A stretch of 64,000 bases of DNA from Comamonadaceae bacterium (lineage in GTDB: Bacteria; Pseudomonadota; Gammaproteobacteria; Burkholderiales; Burkholderiaceae_C), in contig CANBWP010000002.1 in NCBI GenBank assembly GCA_947373185.1, positions 1 to 64,000 of the forward strand. The letters run 5' to 3'. Every line of letters starts with the position of its first letter. Within the stretch, counting starts at the first letter, position 1. The translations under genes and the position numbers were made by a program. Positions 1 to 8,861 of this stretch are shown piece by piece. The notes beneath the pieces are model-generated. The model made no database searches. It was not told the origin of the DNA and saw only the letters and a list, made by a program, of their open reading frames with translations.

Positions 1-2466
1 AACCAACACGCCAGTGTCGGTGATCAACATGATTTCGTCGTCGGCGTGCACCAAAGTTGCCGCAACCACTTTGCCGTTGCGCTCGGATTGCTGGATGGCA
101 ATCATGCCTTTGGTGCCGCGGCCGTGACGTGTGTACTCGGTGATGGAGGTGCGTTTGCCGTAGCCATTTTGGGTGGCTGTCAGCACGCTTTGTTGTTCAT
201 CTTCGGCCACCAGCATGGCAATCACGCTTTGTGTTTCGTCGAGCATCATGCCGCGCACGCCACGTGCATTGCGACCCATGGGGCGCACATCGTTTTCATC
301 AAAGCGTACGGCTTTGCCGCCATCGCTGAACAGCATCACGTCGTGCTTGCCGTCCGTTAAAGCGGCGCCGATCAAGAAGTCGCCTTCGTCCAAGTCAACG
401 GCAATGATGCCGGCCTTGCGAGGGTTGCTGAATTCATCCAAAGATGTTTTCTTCACGGTGCCCATGGAGGTGCCCATGAACACATAGTGGTCGGCAGGGA
501 AACTGCGCATGTCGCCTGTCAAAGGCAAGACCACATTGATCTTTTCGCCTTCTTGCAAGGGGAACATGTTGACGATGGGGCGGCCGCGTGAGCCGCGTGA
601 GCCTGCCGGCACTTCCCACACCTTGAGCCAGTACAAACGGCCGCGGTTGGAGAAGCACAAGATGTAATCGTGTGTGTTGGCAATGAAGAGCTGATCGATC
701 CAATCGTCTTCTTTGGTGGCGGTCGCTTGCTTGCCGCGACCGCCGCGCTTTTGCGCCCGGTATTCAGACAAAGGCTGGCTCTTGATGTAACCGCTGTGCG
801 ACAAAGTCACCACCATGTCGGTCGGGGTGATCAAGTCCTCAGTGGCCAAATCTTGTGCGTTGTTTTCAATGAAGCTGCGACGTGCGCCAATTTTGGTTTG
901 GCCAAATTCTTGGCGTAATTCGCCCAGTTCGGTGCCAATGATGGTGGACACGCGCTCGGGCTTGGCCAAGATGTCGAGCAGGTCTTCAATCTCAGACATC
1001 ACTTCTTTGTACTCAACCACAATCTTGTCTTGTTCCAGACCGGTCAAGCGTTGCAGACGCATCTGCAAAATTTCTTGGGCTTGGGTGTCGCTGAGGCGGT
1101 ACAAGCCGTCGTTGCCCATGCCGAAGTCTTTTTCCAAACCATCGGGACGGTAATCGTCTGCATTCACAGCGCCGCCATCGGCGCGTGTGCGTGTGAGCAT
1201 CTCGCGAACCAATTTGCTGTCCCAACGACGGGTCATCAATTCGGCTTTGGCCACGGGCGGTGTGGGCGCATTGCGAATGATGGCGATGAATTCATCAATG
1301 TTAGCCAAGGCCACAGCCAAGCCTTCCAGCACGTGACCGCGTTCGCGCGCTTTGCGCAAAGTGAACACGGTGCGACGTGTGACCACTTCTCGGCGGTGTT
1401 GCAAGAACACGCTGATGAGGTCTTTCAAGTTGCACAGCTTGGGCTGACCATCAATGAGGGCCACCATGTTGATACCGAAGGTGTCTTGCAACTGCGTCTG
1501 TTTGTACAGATTGTTCAACACCACTTCAGGCACTTCGCCGCGCTTGAGTTCAATGACCAATCGCATGCCCGATTTGTCGGACTCGTCTTGAATGTGGCTG
1601 ATGCCTTCGATCTTTTTCTCGTGAACCAATTCGGCCATGCGTTCTTGCAAAGTCTTCTTGTTCACTTGGTAAGGCAGCTCGTCCACCACGATGCACTGGC
1701 GCTGGCCTTTGTCGATGTCTTCAAAGTGGCACTTGGCGCGCATCACCACACGGCCGCGGCCTGTGCGGTAGCCTTCTTTGACGCCACTGATGCCGTAGAT
1801 GATGCCAGCCGTGGGGAAGTCGGGCGCGGGAATGATTTCCATCAACTCGTCGATGGTGGCTTCGGGGTTGCGCAGCATGTGCAAGCAAGCGTCAACCACT
1901 TCGTTCAAGTTATGCGGTGGAATGTTGGTCGCCATACCGACCGCAATACCGCCAGAACCGTTCACCAACAAGTTGGGAATGCGGCTGGGCAGCACCAAAG
2001 GTTCTTTTTCTGAGCCGTCGTAGTTGGGGCCAAAGTCGACGGTTTCTTTGTCGATGTCGGCCAACATTTCGTGGGCAATTTTGGCCAAACGAATTTCGGT
2101 GTATCGCATGGCCGCAGCGTTGTCGCCGTCCACCGAACCGAAGTTGCCTTGACCGTCCACCAACATGTGGCGCATGGAGAAATCTTGCGCCATGCGAACG
2201 ATGGTGTCATAGACAGATTGGTCGCCGTGAGGGTGGTATTTACCAATCACGTCACCCACAATACGTGCAGATTTTTTGTAAGCCCGATTCCAGTCGTTGT
2301 TCAACTCGTGCATGGCGAACAACACACGGCGATGCACGGGCTTAAGGCCATCGCGTGCATCGGGCAGGGCGCGTCCCACAATCACGCTCATGGCGTAGTC
2401 GAGGTAACTGCGGCGCATTTCCTCTTCTAGGCTGATGGGGAGGGTTTCTTTAGCAAACTGGGTCAT
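1..2466 (-). CDS. gyrA: DNA gyrase subunit A (3' end outside the window)
   Basis: Catalytic subunit of DNA gyrase, which introduces negative supercoils using ATP together with GyrB. The frame is open from the ATG at 2464-2466 to the window edge, giving 822 residues; the last part of the C-terminal domain is cut off. Visible motifs are the N-terminal arm ([20 protein letters not shown]), the winged-helix region with KYHPHGD near residues 77-82, the catalytic Tyr in AMRYTEIRL (about residue 122), and the GyrA box QKRGGRG around 730-755, which separates gyrase from topoisomerase IV. Residue 83, the quinolone-determining serine of E. coli, is Gln here, followed by Ser84; Asp87 is kept. The gene is divergent from ompA across 227 bp with no other gene in it. 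Identification is near certain. Confidence 0.97.
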   Translation of the reverse strand, partial: MTQFAKETLPISLEEEMRRSYLDYAMSVIVGRALPDARDGLKPVHRRVLFAMHELNNDWNRAYKKSARIVGDVIGKYHPHGDQSVYDTIVRMAQDFSMRHMLVDGQGNFGSVDGDNAAAMRYTEIRLAKIAHEMLADIDKETVDFGPNYDGSEKEPLVLPSRIPNLLVNGSGGIAVGMATNIPPHNLNEVVDACLHMLRNPEATIDELMEIIPAPDFPTAGIIYGISGVKEGYRTGRGRVVMRAKCHFEDIDKGQRQCIVVDELPYQVNKKTLQERMAELVHEKKIEGISHIQDESDKSGMRLVIELKRGEVPEVVLNNLYKQTQLQDTFGINMVALIDGQPKLCNLKDLISVFLQHRREVVTRRTVFTLRKARERGHVLEGLAVALANIDEFIAIIRNAPTPPVAKAELMTRRWDSKLVREMLTRTRADGGAVNADDYRPDGLEKDFGMGNDGLYRLSDTQAQEILQMRLQRLTGLEQDKIVVEYKEVMSEIEDLLDILAKPERVSTIIGTELGELRQEFGQTKIGARRSFIENNAQDLATEDLITPTDMVVTLSHSGYIKSQPLSEYRAQKRGGRGKQATATKEDDWIDQLFIANTHDYILCFSNRGRLYWLKVWEVPAGSRGSRGRPIVNMFPLQEGEKINVVLPLTGDMRSFPADHYVFMGTSMGTVKKTSLDEFSNPRKAGIIAVDLDEGDFLIGAALTDGKHDVMLFSDGGKAVRFDENDVRPMGRNARGVRGMMLDETQSVIAMLVAEDEQQSVLTATQNGYGKRTSITEYTRHGRGTKGMIAIQQSERNGKVVAATLVHADDEIMLITDTGVLV

Positions 2467-2693
2467 GAGGGGTCAGGCGCACTGGGTGAAAGACTGCCAT
2501 TTTAGGTCCAAAGAGTGTCGTTGATTTGCAACACATGATCTCGAATGAAATGACCCGGATCAAGGCCTTTTCACCAAATTGGGGAATTGGCTCGCGTCTA
2601 TGGCACAATGAATTCAACGTTTTGGGTGATGGTCATTCATTTCGTCTCATTTCTCGCAGGATGTCTGCGCTTTTATTCCCCATGAGGAGAACC

Positions 2694-3332
2694 ATGAAAA
2701 AATTCAATCAAGTGGCATTGGTGTTGGCAACAGCCGCCTTGGCAACAGTGGCAGGCGCCCAATCCGTAGACAACTGGCGCAGTGGCACAGGCGAAACCTG
2801 GAAAAACAGCGTGGGTCAATGCTGGCGTGATGCGAGCTGGACACCTGCAACAGCTGCTGCTGGTTGCGATGGCGCCATTGTGGCTCCTGCGCCAGCGCCA
2901 GCCGCTGCACCCAAAGCAGCCCCCGCACCAGCCCCCAAAGCTGCTGCACCCGCACCCGCACCGGCTCCTGCTGCTGCGACCAAAGTGACTTACGCTGCTG
3001 ACACCTTCTTTGACTTTGACAAATCAGTGTTGAAAGCTGACGGCAAAGCCAAATTGGACGACTTGGCTGGCAAAGTCAAAGCCATCAACTTGGAAGTGAT
3101 CATTGCTGTGGGTCATACTGACTCTGTGGGTGCTGACGCCTACAACCAAAAATTGTCTGTCAAGCGTGCTGATGCCGTGAAGGCTTACTTGGTGTCTAAA
3201 GGCATCGAGAAAAATCGCGTTTACACAGAAGGCAAGGGCGAAAAACAACCCGTTGCTGACAACAAAACAGACGCTGGTCGTTCTAAAAACCGCCGCGTGG
3301 AAATCGAAGTTGTGGGTACACGCCCCAACTGA
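2694..3332 (+). CDS. ompA: OmpA-family outer-membrane protein, short form
   Basis: Peptidoglycan-binding outer-membrane-associated protein of 212 residues. The ATG at 2694 is chosen because GAGGAGA sits 4-11 bases before it and it starts a clean signal peptide (MKKFNQVALVLATAALATVAGA, in two parts: charged n-region then Ala-rich core, cleaved before QSVDNW). After it come a short segment with two Cys (QCWRD and GCDGA), a Pro/Ala-rich linker at about 65-100, and an OmpA_C domain with FFDFDKSVL and GHTDSVGADAYNQKLS. There is no room for the eight-strand barrel of enterobacterial OmpA; Burkholderiales commonly have this short form. Two hairpins follow the stop. The upstream 227 bp must hold the promoter, but I could not fix a convincing -35/-10 pair. 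Confidence 0.93.
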   Translation: MKKFNQVALVLATAALATVAGAQSVDNWRSGTGETWKNSVGQCWRDASWTPATAAAGCDGAIVAPAPAPAAAPKAAPAPAPKAAAPAPAPAPAAATKVTYAADTFFDFDKSVLKADGKAKLDDLAGKVKAINLEVIIAVGHTDSVGADAYNQKLSVKRADAVKAYLVSKGIEKNRVYTEGKGEKQPVADNKTDAGRSKNRRVEIEVVGTRPN

Positions 3333-3340
3333 TTCACCGC

Positions 3341-3362
3341 AAGCTTGAATTAAATCAAGCTT
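3341..3362. repeat. Inverted repeat just after ompA
   Basis: Perfect 8-bp arms AAGCTTGA and TCAAGCTT separated by ATTAAA, lying 8 bases after the ompA stop and 11 bases before the terminator. It would form a hairpin in the ompA mRNA 3' end. A role in protecting the message from 3' exonucleases is an inference. Confidence 0.5.
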
Positions 3363-3373
3363 CTGCTGGATTC

Positions 3374-3399
3374 AAAAAGCCTCCCTCGGGAGGCTTTTT
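3374..3399 (+). terminator. Rho-independent terminator of ompA
   Basis: GC-rich stem GCCTCCC/GGGAGGC extended by A-run/T-run pairing, with a tight loop and five T residues on the plus strand. It ends 23 bases before the ubiG ATG, so ubiG must be transcribed by read-through or from a promoter buried in the ompA 3' end. The symmetry means it could also work on the minus strand, but no minus-strand gene ends here. Confidence 0.9.
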
Positions 3400-3422
3400 C
3401 ACTTTCGGAGACAATGTGGCCT

Positions 3423-4163
3423 ATGAGCACGCATACAAACCCTTCTCAATTTTCTTCGGCCAATGTGGACCCCGCAGAACTGGCCAAATTCTCTGAATTG
3501 GCCCATCGCTGGTGGGACACAGAAAGTGAATTCAAACCCCTGCATCAAATCAACCCCTTGCGTCTGAACTGGATTCAGTCCTTGGCACCATTGGCGGGGC
3601 AAAAAGTCGTGGACATTGGTTGTGGCGGTGGCATTTTGTCAGATGCCATGGCTCGGCAAGGTGCTCAGGTTTTGGGTGTCGATTTGGCAGTCAAGTCGCT
3701 CAAGGTGGCCCAATTGCATGCGTTGGAGGCTGGCACCCAAGGGGTTCAATACCGAGAAATCAGTGCCGAAGATTTGGCCGTAGAGCAGCCTGCTCAGTTT
3801 GATGTTGTGACTTGCATGGAAATGCTGGAGCATGTGCCCGATCCTGCATCGATTGTCAAAGCCTGCGCCACCTTGGTCAAACCTGGTGGCTGGGTGTTTT
3901 TCTCTACCCTGAATCGCAATCCAAAGTCATTCCTGTTGGCGGTCGTAGGGGCTGAATACGTGCTCAACATGTTGCCCAGAGGCACGCATGAATATGCCCG
4001 CATGATCAAACCCAGCGAACTGGCGGATTGGGTTCGCGCGCAGAGCCTGAACGTGATGCAAATGAAAGGCATGACTTACAACCCCTTCACGCGTCACTAT
4101 GCCTTGGGCACGGACACCGATGTGAATTACCTCATGGCCACCCAAAAGCCCGTGGCCAATTGA
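3423..4163 (+). CDS. ubiG: Ubiquinone biosynthesis O-methyltransferase UbiG
   Basis: SAM-dependent methyltransferase that carries out both O-methylations in ubiquinone synthesis. It is 246 residues from the ATG at 3423 ([10 protein letters not shown]), close to family length. Class I methyltransferase motif [16 protein letters not shown] lies near 60-75, and the family words [26 protein letters not shown] and STLNRNPKS are present. An ATG at 3414 in frame would add three residues, but it lies only 3 bases after GGAG, and homologues I recall start at MST. It is followed after 19 bp by gph, a common pairing. Function is confidently assigned. Confidence 0.95.
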   Translation: MSTHTNPSQFSSANVDPAELAKFSELAHRWWDTESEFKPLHQINPLRLNWIQSLAPLAGQKVVDIGCGGGILSDAMARQGAQVLGVDLAVKSLKVAQLHALEAGTQGVQYREISAEDLAVEQPAQFDVVTCMEMLEHVPDPASIVKACATLVKPGGWVFFSTLNRNPKSFLLAVVGAEYVLNMLPRGTHEYARMIKPSELADWVRAQSLNVMQMKGMTYNPFTRHYALGTDTDVNYLMATQKPVAN

Positions 4164-4182
4164 TTGGGAACGAGGTTCAAAG

Positions 4183-4848
4183 ATGTTGTTTGAGAATGTT
4201 CACGCGGTGTTGTTTGATCTGGATGGCACCCTGATAGACAGTGCACCTGACTTGGGTGCGGCGGTTGACAAAATGCGTGTCGACCGAGGCTTGGCTTCTT
4301 TGCCTTTGTCACATTACAGGTCGATGGCGGGGGCAGGCGCACGCGGCATGATTGGTTTGGCCTTTGGCTGGACGCCTGAGCATCCTGATTACGATCAGTT
4401 GAAGGAAGAGTTTTTTGTCAATTACGAATCGTGCATGACGCAGCGTACCTTTGCTTTTGAAGGGGTGGCGCAAATGATTCAAGACCTAGAGGTACGCCAG
4501 TTGCCTTGGGGCGTCGTGACCAACAAGTCCAAACGTTTTACAGATCCCTTGACCCAAGCCATGCCCTTGTTTGCCAATGCCGCCGTGGTCATCAGTGGCG
4601 ACACCACGCCGCATGCCAAACCGCATCCCGAGCCCTTGCTTGAAGCGGCACGTCGATTGCAAATGGACCCTTCGCGCTGTGTGTACGTGGGTGACGATGA
4701 GCGAGACATCGTGGCGGGCCATGCTGCCGGCATGACAACAGTGGCCGCAACCTATGGCTATTTGGGTACCCAAACTGATGTAAAGAGTTGGCGCGCGCAT
4801 GCGCACATTGACGCACCCCATCAACTGCTCAAACTGCTGTCGGTGTGA
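4183..4848 (+). CDS. gph: HAD phosphatase, phosphoglycolate phosphatase type
   Basis: HAD-superfamily (IA) hydrolase of 221 residues. The N-terminal nucleophile motif FDLDGTLIDSAPDLG is at about 11-25, motif II in VVTNKSKR, and motif IV in YVGDDERDIVAG. Gph converts 2-phosphoglycolate, from repair of oxidised DNA ends, to glycolate. The closely related MupP, a MurNAc-6-phosphate phosphatase in pseudomonads, also sits directly behind ubiG, so the substrate cannot be fixed from sequence alone. It is probably cotranscribed with ubiG 19 bp upstream. Confidence 0.88.
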   Translation: MLFENVHAVLFDLDGTLIDSAPDLGAAVDKMRVDRGLASLPLSHYRSMAGAGARGMIGLAFGWTPEHPDYDQLKEEFFVNYESCMTQRTFAFEGVAQMIQDLEVRQLPWGVVTNKSKRFTDPLTQAMPLFANAAVVISGDTTPHAKPHPEPLLEAARRLQMDPSRCVYVGDDERDIVAGHAAGMTTVAATYGYLGTQTDVKSWRAHAHIDAPHQLLKLLSV

Positions 4849-4882
4849 CGCGCAGTTGAAGCACATTGCCTGACCTTTCTTC

Positions 4883-5995
4883 ATGAGAGATTTGCCGCTC
4901 TCCCAGATCAGTGCCATCCGCGAACATGTGCGGCGTTTGGGGGCAAGGCCTGCACATGAGCAAAGAATTTTGCGCTTGTGGGCGCAGGCTAAGCCACAAG
5001 ACAGTGGCAGTCGTCCTTTAGAAAGTTTCATGCCCACGGCCTTGCGTGAAGATTTGCCAAAGTTGAGTGCCGATCTTTCGGGCTTGCTGCGTTTGCAATC
5101 GGAACACCCGGCTGCAGACGGATCAGTGCGCTGGCTCTTGGCTTTGAAAGATGGTCAAACCGTGGAAACGGTGGGCTTGCCGCGCGACGGTTTGTGTGTC
5201 TCCTCGCAAGTTGGTTGCGCCATGGGTTGTGTGTTTTGCATGACAGGCCGCGAAGGTTTGATACGGCAAGTGGGCAGTGCAGAAATTGTGGCGCAGGTGG
5301 CCTTTGCGCGCATCCACAGAACGGTCAGAAAAGTGGTGTTCATGGGCATGGGAGAGCCTGCGCACAACTTAGACAACGTGATGGAAGCCATAGAGGTGCT
5401 GGGCACAGCAGGCAACATTGCTCACAAGTCTTTGGTGTTTTCTACCGTGGGTGATCCGCGTGTCTTTGATCGATTGCCCAAGGGGCTGGTCAAGCCTGCG
5501 TTGGCGGTGTCACTGCACACCACGCGGGCAGATTTGCGAGCCCAATTACTACCTCGCGCGCCCGACATGTCACCCGAAGCATTGGTCGAAGCGGCAGAAA
5601 TTTATGCGCGGCAAACAGGCTATCCCATTCAGTATCAATGGACTTTGTTGCAGGGTATCAATGACAGCGAGGAGGAGTTGGACGGCATTGTGCGTTTGCT
5701 CAAAGGCAAGTACGCCTTGATGAACATGATCCCCTACAACGCGGTGGATGATTTGCCGTTCCAACGCCCCTCGTGGGAGCGCGCTGCAGAAATAGCCCGT
5801 AGCTTGCACCAACGCGGCATTTTGACGAAGCTGCGAAACTCAGCGGGTCAAGATGTTGAAGGCGGGTGTGGGCAATTGCGCGCGCGTCATTTTTTAGGCA
5901 ACAAGCCGCTCGACAATGCGGTGCCCAAAATGACCAACATGCCCAACAGCACCATGCTCAGGGTGACGGTTTCGCCCAAGAAAAGTACGCCGTAA
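4883..5995 (+). CDS. RlmN-family radical SAM RNA methyltransferase-like protein
   Basis: Radical SAM protein of the RlmN/Cfr family, 370 residues. The Fe-S cluster motif is CAMGCVFC with Cys112, Cys116 and Cys119. The two methyl-transfer cysteines of RlmN correspond to Cys105 in GLCVSSQVG and Cys329 in EGGCGQLRA. MGMGEPAHNLDNV is the usual GEP motif. All catalytic cysteines are present, so activity as an adenosine C2 methyltransferase on 23S rRNA or tRNA is plausible. The N-terminus differs from standard RlmN, so this may be the second paralogue that many Burkholderiales carry. The last 36 residues are read antisense through the end of the EamA gene and look like a run-on tail. No clear ribosome-binding site precedes the ATG. 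Confidence 0.82.
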   Translation: MRDLPLSQISAIREHVRRLGARPAHEQRILRLWAQAKPQDSGSRPLESFMPTALREDLPKLSADLSGLLRLQSEHPAADGSVRWLLALKDGQTVETVGLPRDGLCVSSQVGCAMGCVFCMTGREGLIRQVGSAEIVAQVAFARIHRTVRKVVFMGMGEPAHNLDNVMEAIEVLGTAGNIAHKSLVFSTVGDPRVFDRLPKGLVKPALAVSLHTTRADLRAQLLPRAPDMSPEALVEAAEIYARQTGYPIQYQWTLLQGINDSEEELDGIVRLLKGKYALMNMIPYNAVDDLPFQRPSWERAAEIARSLHQRGILTKLRNSAGQDVEGGCGQLRARHFLGNKPLDNAVPKMTNMPNSTMLRVTVSPKKSTP

Positions 5996-6807
5996 ATCAG
6001 CGCGAACACGGGAATCAAGAACGTCACCGTCAAGGCCTTGGCAGGTCCTGCGCGGTTGACCAATCTGAAATACAAAATGTAGGCAATGCCTGTGCAGGCC
6101 ACGCCCAATACCATGAGTGCTGCCCATGCTTGCGCACTGGGCATGGTCTCTGGCAGGGCCCATGTGGCGGGCACGGTGAGGGCCAAGGCAGCGCCCAATT
6201 GACTGCCTGTGGCGGCGACCAAAGCTGGCAGGTTCGGCATGTATTTCTTGTTAAAGCTGCCAGAAATGGCGTAGCACAAGGTGGCTGCTAAGCAGGCTGC
6301 GATGGCAGTGTATTGGCCCCATGGGCTGGCATCTGGATTGGCTGCGCTGTGAAAATGAGTTTGGTTATTGGCCAGCAAAGTCACGCCAGAGAAACCCAGG
6401 ATCAAGCCCGAAACGCGCCAACGGTTCAAACGATCGCCCAGCCACAACCAAGCTACCAAGGCGGCAAACAAGGGCACCACCGCATTCAGGATGGCGGACA
6501 AGCCCGTTGAGATGTGCATGACAGCGTAAGCATAGAGTGCAAAAGGCAGTGCAGAGTTGATGACCCCAAAACCCAGCACCAACTTCCATGTTGACTTGAA
6601 AATGGGCAGATGACCCTGCCACACCATGATTGGAAACAAAAGCAAAGTCGCAATACACACCCGCAGCCATGCCGTCGGCAAAGGGCCAAATTCTGCAGCA
6701 CCTAAACGCATGAACAAAAAGGAGCCACCCCACAAAGCACCCAGCAAGACATAGTCAATGCGCCAATCTTGTGAAGCGGAAGCGGAAGCGGTCGCCGCTG
6801 AGTTCAT
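5887..6807 (-). CDS. EamA/DMT-family inner-membrane transporter
   Basis: Drug/metabolite transporter of 306 residues with two EamA repeats and about ten hydrophobic segments. Typical words are [14 protein letters not shown] near the start and [11 protein letters not shown] in the second repeat. The ATG (6805-6807) overlaps the ogt stop in an ATGA arrangement, implying translational coupling; the longer open frame to 7035 is just the ogt coding region in another frame. Substrate is unknown, as DMT proteins export amino acids, nucleotides or drugs. Its 3' end lies inside the end of the convergent RlmN-like gene. Confidence 0.85.
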   Translation of the reverse strand: MNSAATASASASQDWRIDYVLLGALWGGSFLFMRLGAAEFGPLPTAWLRVCIATLLLFPIMVWQGHLPIFKSTWKLVLGFGVINSALPFALYAYAVMHISTGLSAILNAVVPLFAALVAWLWLGDRLNRWRVSGLILGFSGVTLLANNQTHFHSAANPDASPWGQYTAIAACLAATLCYAISGSFNKKYMPNLPALVAATGSQLGAALALTVPATWALPETMPSAQAWAALMVLGVACTGIAYILYFRLVNRAGPAKALTVTFLIPVFALIYGVLFLGETVTLSMVLLGMLVILGTALSSGLLPKK

Positions 6808-7322
6808 GTTGGCGCTTCGCGATGAAGCAAGGCTTCTTTGCGCCAAATGCCACCCGCGTATCCCGTCATTTGACCGTTTGCGCCAAGCACGCGGTGGCAG
6901 GGAATGATGATGCTGATGGGGTTTCGACCAATGGCGGCGCCAACGGCTCTTGCCGCTTGGGGTTTGCCAATGGCCTGCGCCAATTGGCCATAGCGCCTGG
7001 TCTGGCCATAGGGGATGTGAAGCAAAGCTGCCCAAACCGATTGTTGAAACGCCGTACCTGCAGACACATCAAGCGGCAAGCCTCTGGCCGCTAATTCGGC
7101 CAAACCCAGTTGGGCACCTCGCCCTTGGGCATAGTCGTTCAAACAGTCTTGCGCCTTCAGCAGCCATGGATGCTGCGGCGCGAGTTGCCAATGGGCTGTT
7201 TCAGGGAAATATTTTTGGCCTTCAAACCAGGTGCCACAAAGTCCTGATTCAGTGGCTGCCAAAGTCAAGTTGCCCCAAGGGCTTTGACTGCTTGTGTAGA
7301 AGATGTTGGCGCTCTCGAACAT
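6804..7322 (-). CDS. ogt: Methylated-DNA-[protein]-cysteine S-methyltransferase
   Basis: Suicide repair protein that removes O6-methyl groups from guanine. It is 172 residues with the active-site PCHRV (Cys142), the helix-turn-helix/Arg-finger region [15 protein letters not shown] (105-119) and the GNP-like segment [14 protein letters not shown]. It lacks an AraC or AdaA extension, so it is the stand-alone Ogt type. The stop overlaps the EamA start. It is divergent from the phosphomutase gene, with 112 bp between the starts. Confidence 0.93.
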   Translation of the reverse strand: MFESANIFYTSSQSPWGNLTLAATESGLCGTWFEGQKYFPETAHWQLAPQHPWLLKAQDCLNDYAQGRGAQLGLAELAARGLPLDVSAGTAFQQSVWAALLHIPYGQTRRYGQLAQAIGKPQAARAVGAAIGRNPISIIIPCHRVLGANGQMTGYAGGIWRKEALLHREAPT

Positions 7323-7434
7323 CTGGCCATCCTATCCGATTTTGCTGTTGAGCACCTACAATCAGGGGCATCCCAGCTTGCGCATGATGACGCTCGTTGG
7401 GCGAACTTTATCTCTTTCAGGGTGTTCTATTTTT

Positions 7435-8838
7435 ATGCAAGTCACTGCTTCAATTTTCAAAGCCTATGACATCCGTGGCACTTTCCCCAAAAACCTGACC
7501 GAAGACTTGGCAGAAGCTTTGGGACGCGCCTTTGGCACGCAAGCGCTCAAAGAAGGCAGCGGCACCGTCGCAGTGGGGCGCGATGGCCGCCTCAGTGGCC
7601 CCGCCTTGTCTGCAGCGCTCATTCGGGGTTTGGTCTCTGTGGGTGTGAAGGTCTTGGATGTGGGGTTCACCACAACGCCTCAACTCTACTTTGCCGCCAA
7701 CACGCTTTGCAACAGTGGCATTCAAGTGACGGGCAGCCACAACCCAAAAGACGACAATGGTTTCAAAATGGTCATGAATGGCCGAGCCATCTATGGCGAC
7801 GAAATTCAAGCGCTCAAAACCACCATCGTGCAAGAGACCTGGGTGTTGGCGCCTGGCGGCAGTGTGCAAGCCATGGACATCATGCCCGCCTATGTTCAAA
7901 GAATTGTGTCGGGCATTCAATTGAGTCGGCCGATGAAAATTGTGATCGATTCGGGCAATGGCATTGCGGGCGCATCAGCGCCAGGCATTTTTCGCGCATT
8001 GGGTTGTGAGGTCATTGAATTGTTCAGCGAAGTGGACGGCAATTTCCCCAATCACCATCCCGATCCCAGCAAACCCGAGAATTTGAAAGACCTCATTGCC
8101 ACCCTGAAAAGCACAGGGTCAGAACTCGGTTTGGCCTTTGATGGCGATGGTGATCGATTGGGCATCGTGACGAACGATGGCGAAACCATTTACCCCGATC
8201 GCCAAATGCAATTGTTTGCGAAAGACGTTTTAAGCCGCGTGCCCAACGGCACCATTTTGTTTGATGTGAAATGTTCTCAGCGTTTGGCCCCTGCCATCCG
8301 TGCAGCAGGCGGTACGGCCTTGATGTACAAAACAGGCCACTCTTTGATCAAAGCCAAAATGAAGCAAATCGAGGCCGAAGGTGGCCAAGCGCCCTTGGGC
8401 GGCGAGATGAGTGGCCACATCTTTTTCAAAGAGCGTTGGTACGGATTTGACGATGGCACCTATGCGGGGTGTCGTTTGTTGGAAATTGTGAGTCGCAGCC
8501 CCGATGCCAATGCGGTACTCAAAGCCTTGCCCACCAGCTACAGCACGCCTGAATTGAACGTGGCGTGTCAGGAAGGTGAACCCCACACGCTGACAGCCCA
8601 GTTGCTTCAAGTGGCTGCGCAACATTTCTCATCGCCTGCAGAAATTTCTGACATCGATGGCCTGCGCGTAGACTGGCCGGATGGCTTTGGTTTGATCCGT
8701 GCTTCTAACACCACCCCCGTGTTGGTGCTGCGTTTTGAAGGTCATACGGCAGAAGCCTTGCGCCGCATTGAACATGACATGCTGAGCTTGCTGCGCACAG
8801 TCAAACCCGATGCCAGTTTGCAGGCTTCGGCGCACTGA
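7435..8838 (+). CDS. Phosphomannomutase/phosphoglucomutase
   Basis: Alpha-D-phosphohexomutase of 467 residues (family 450-470) that interconverts mannose or glucose 6- and 1-phosphates for LPS and exopolysaccharide sugars. The ATG at 7435 starts MQVTASIFKAYDIRG, the usual family beginning. Active-site phosphoserine Ser101 lies in TGSHNPKDDNG, the metal loop DGDGD at 236-240, and the sugar-binding motif GGEMSGH follows. The longer frame back to 7303 overlaps the ogt start and is rejected. AlgC/ManB-type dual specificity is likely. It lies 23 bp upstream of waaA, consistent with an LPS-related operon. Confidence 0.93.
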   Translation: MQVTASIFKAYDIRGTFPKNLTEDLAEALGRAFGTQALKEGSGTVAVGRDGRLSGPALSAALIRGLVSVGVKVLDVGFTTTPQLYFAANTLCNSGIQVTGSHNPKDDNGFKMVMNGRAIYGDEIQALKTTIVQETWVLAPGGSVQAMDIMPAYVQRIVSGIQLSRPMKIVIDSGNGIAGASAPGIFRALGCEVIELFSEVDGNFPNHHPDPSKPENLKDLIATLKSTGSELGLAFDGDGDRLGIVTNDGETIYPDRQMQLFAKDVLSRVPNGTILFDVKCSQRLAPAIRAAGGTALMYKTGHSLIKAKMKQIEAEGGQAPLGGEMSGHIFFKERWYGFDDGTYAGCRLLEIVSRSPDANAVLKALPTSYSTPELNVACQEGEPHTLTAQLLQVAAQHFSSPAEISDIDGLRVDWPDGFGLIRASNTTPVLVLRFEGHTAEALRRIEHDMLSLLRTVKPDASLQASAH

Positions 8839-8861
8839 TTCTTTGCCATAGAACGACCTGC

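Noticed and set aside
1030-2013. Long 327-codon open frame on the plus strand
   Set aside because: It is antisense to gyrA and rich in His/Phe/Val as expected from reading a GC-biased gene backwards; no start context and no family.
2467-2693. Promoter for ompA/gyrA
   Set aside because: TTGGGG and CACAAT near 2579-2609 are 19 bp apart and poor matches, so no promoter is annotated.
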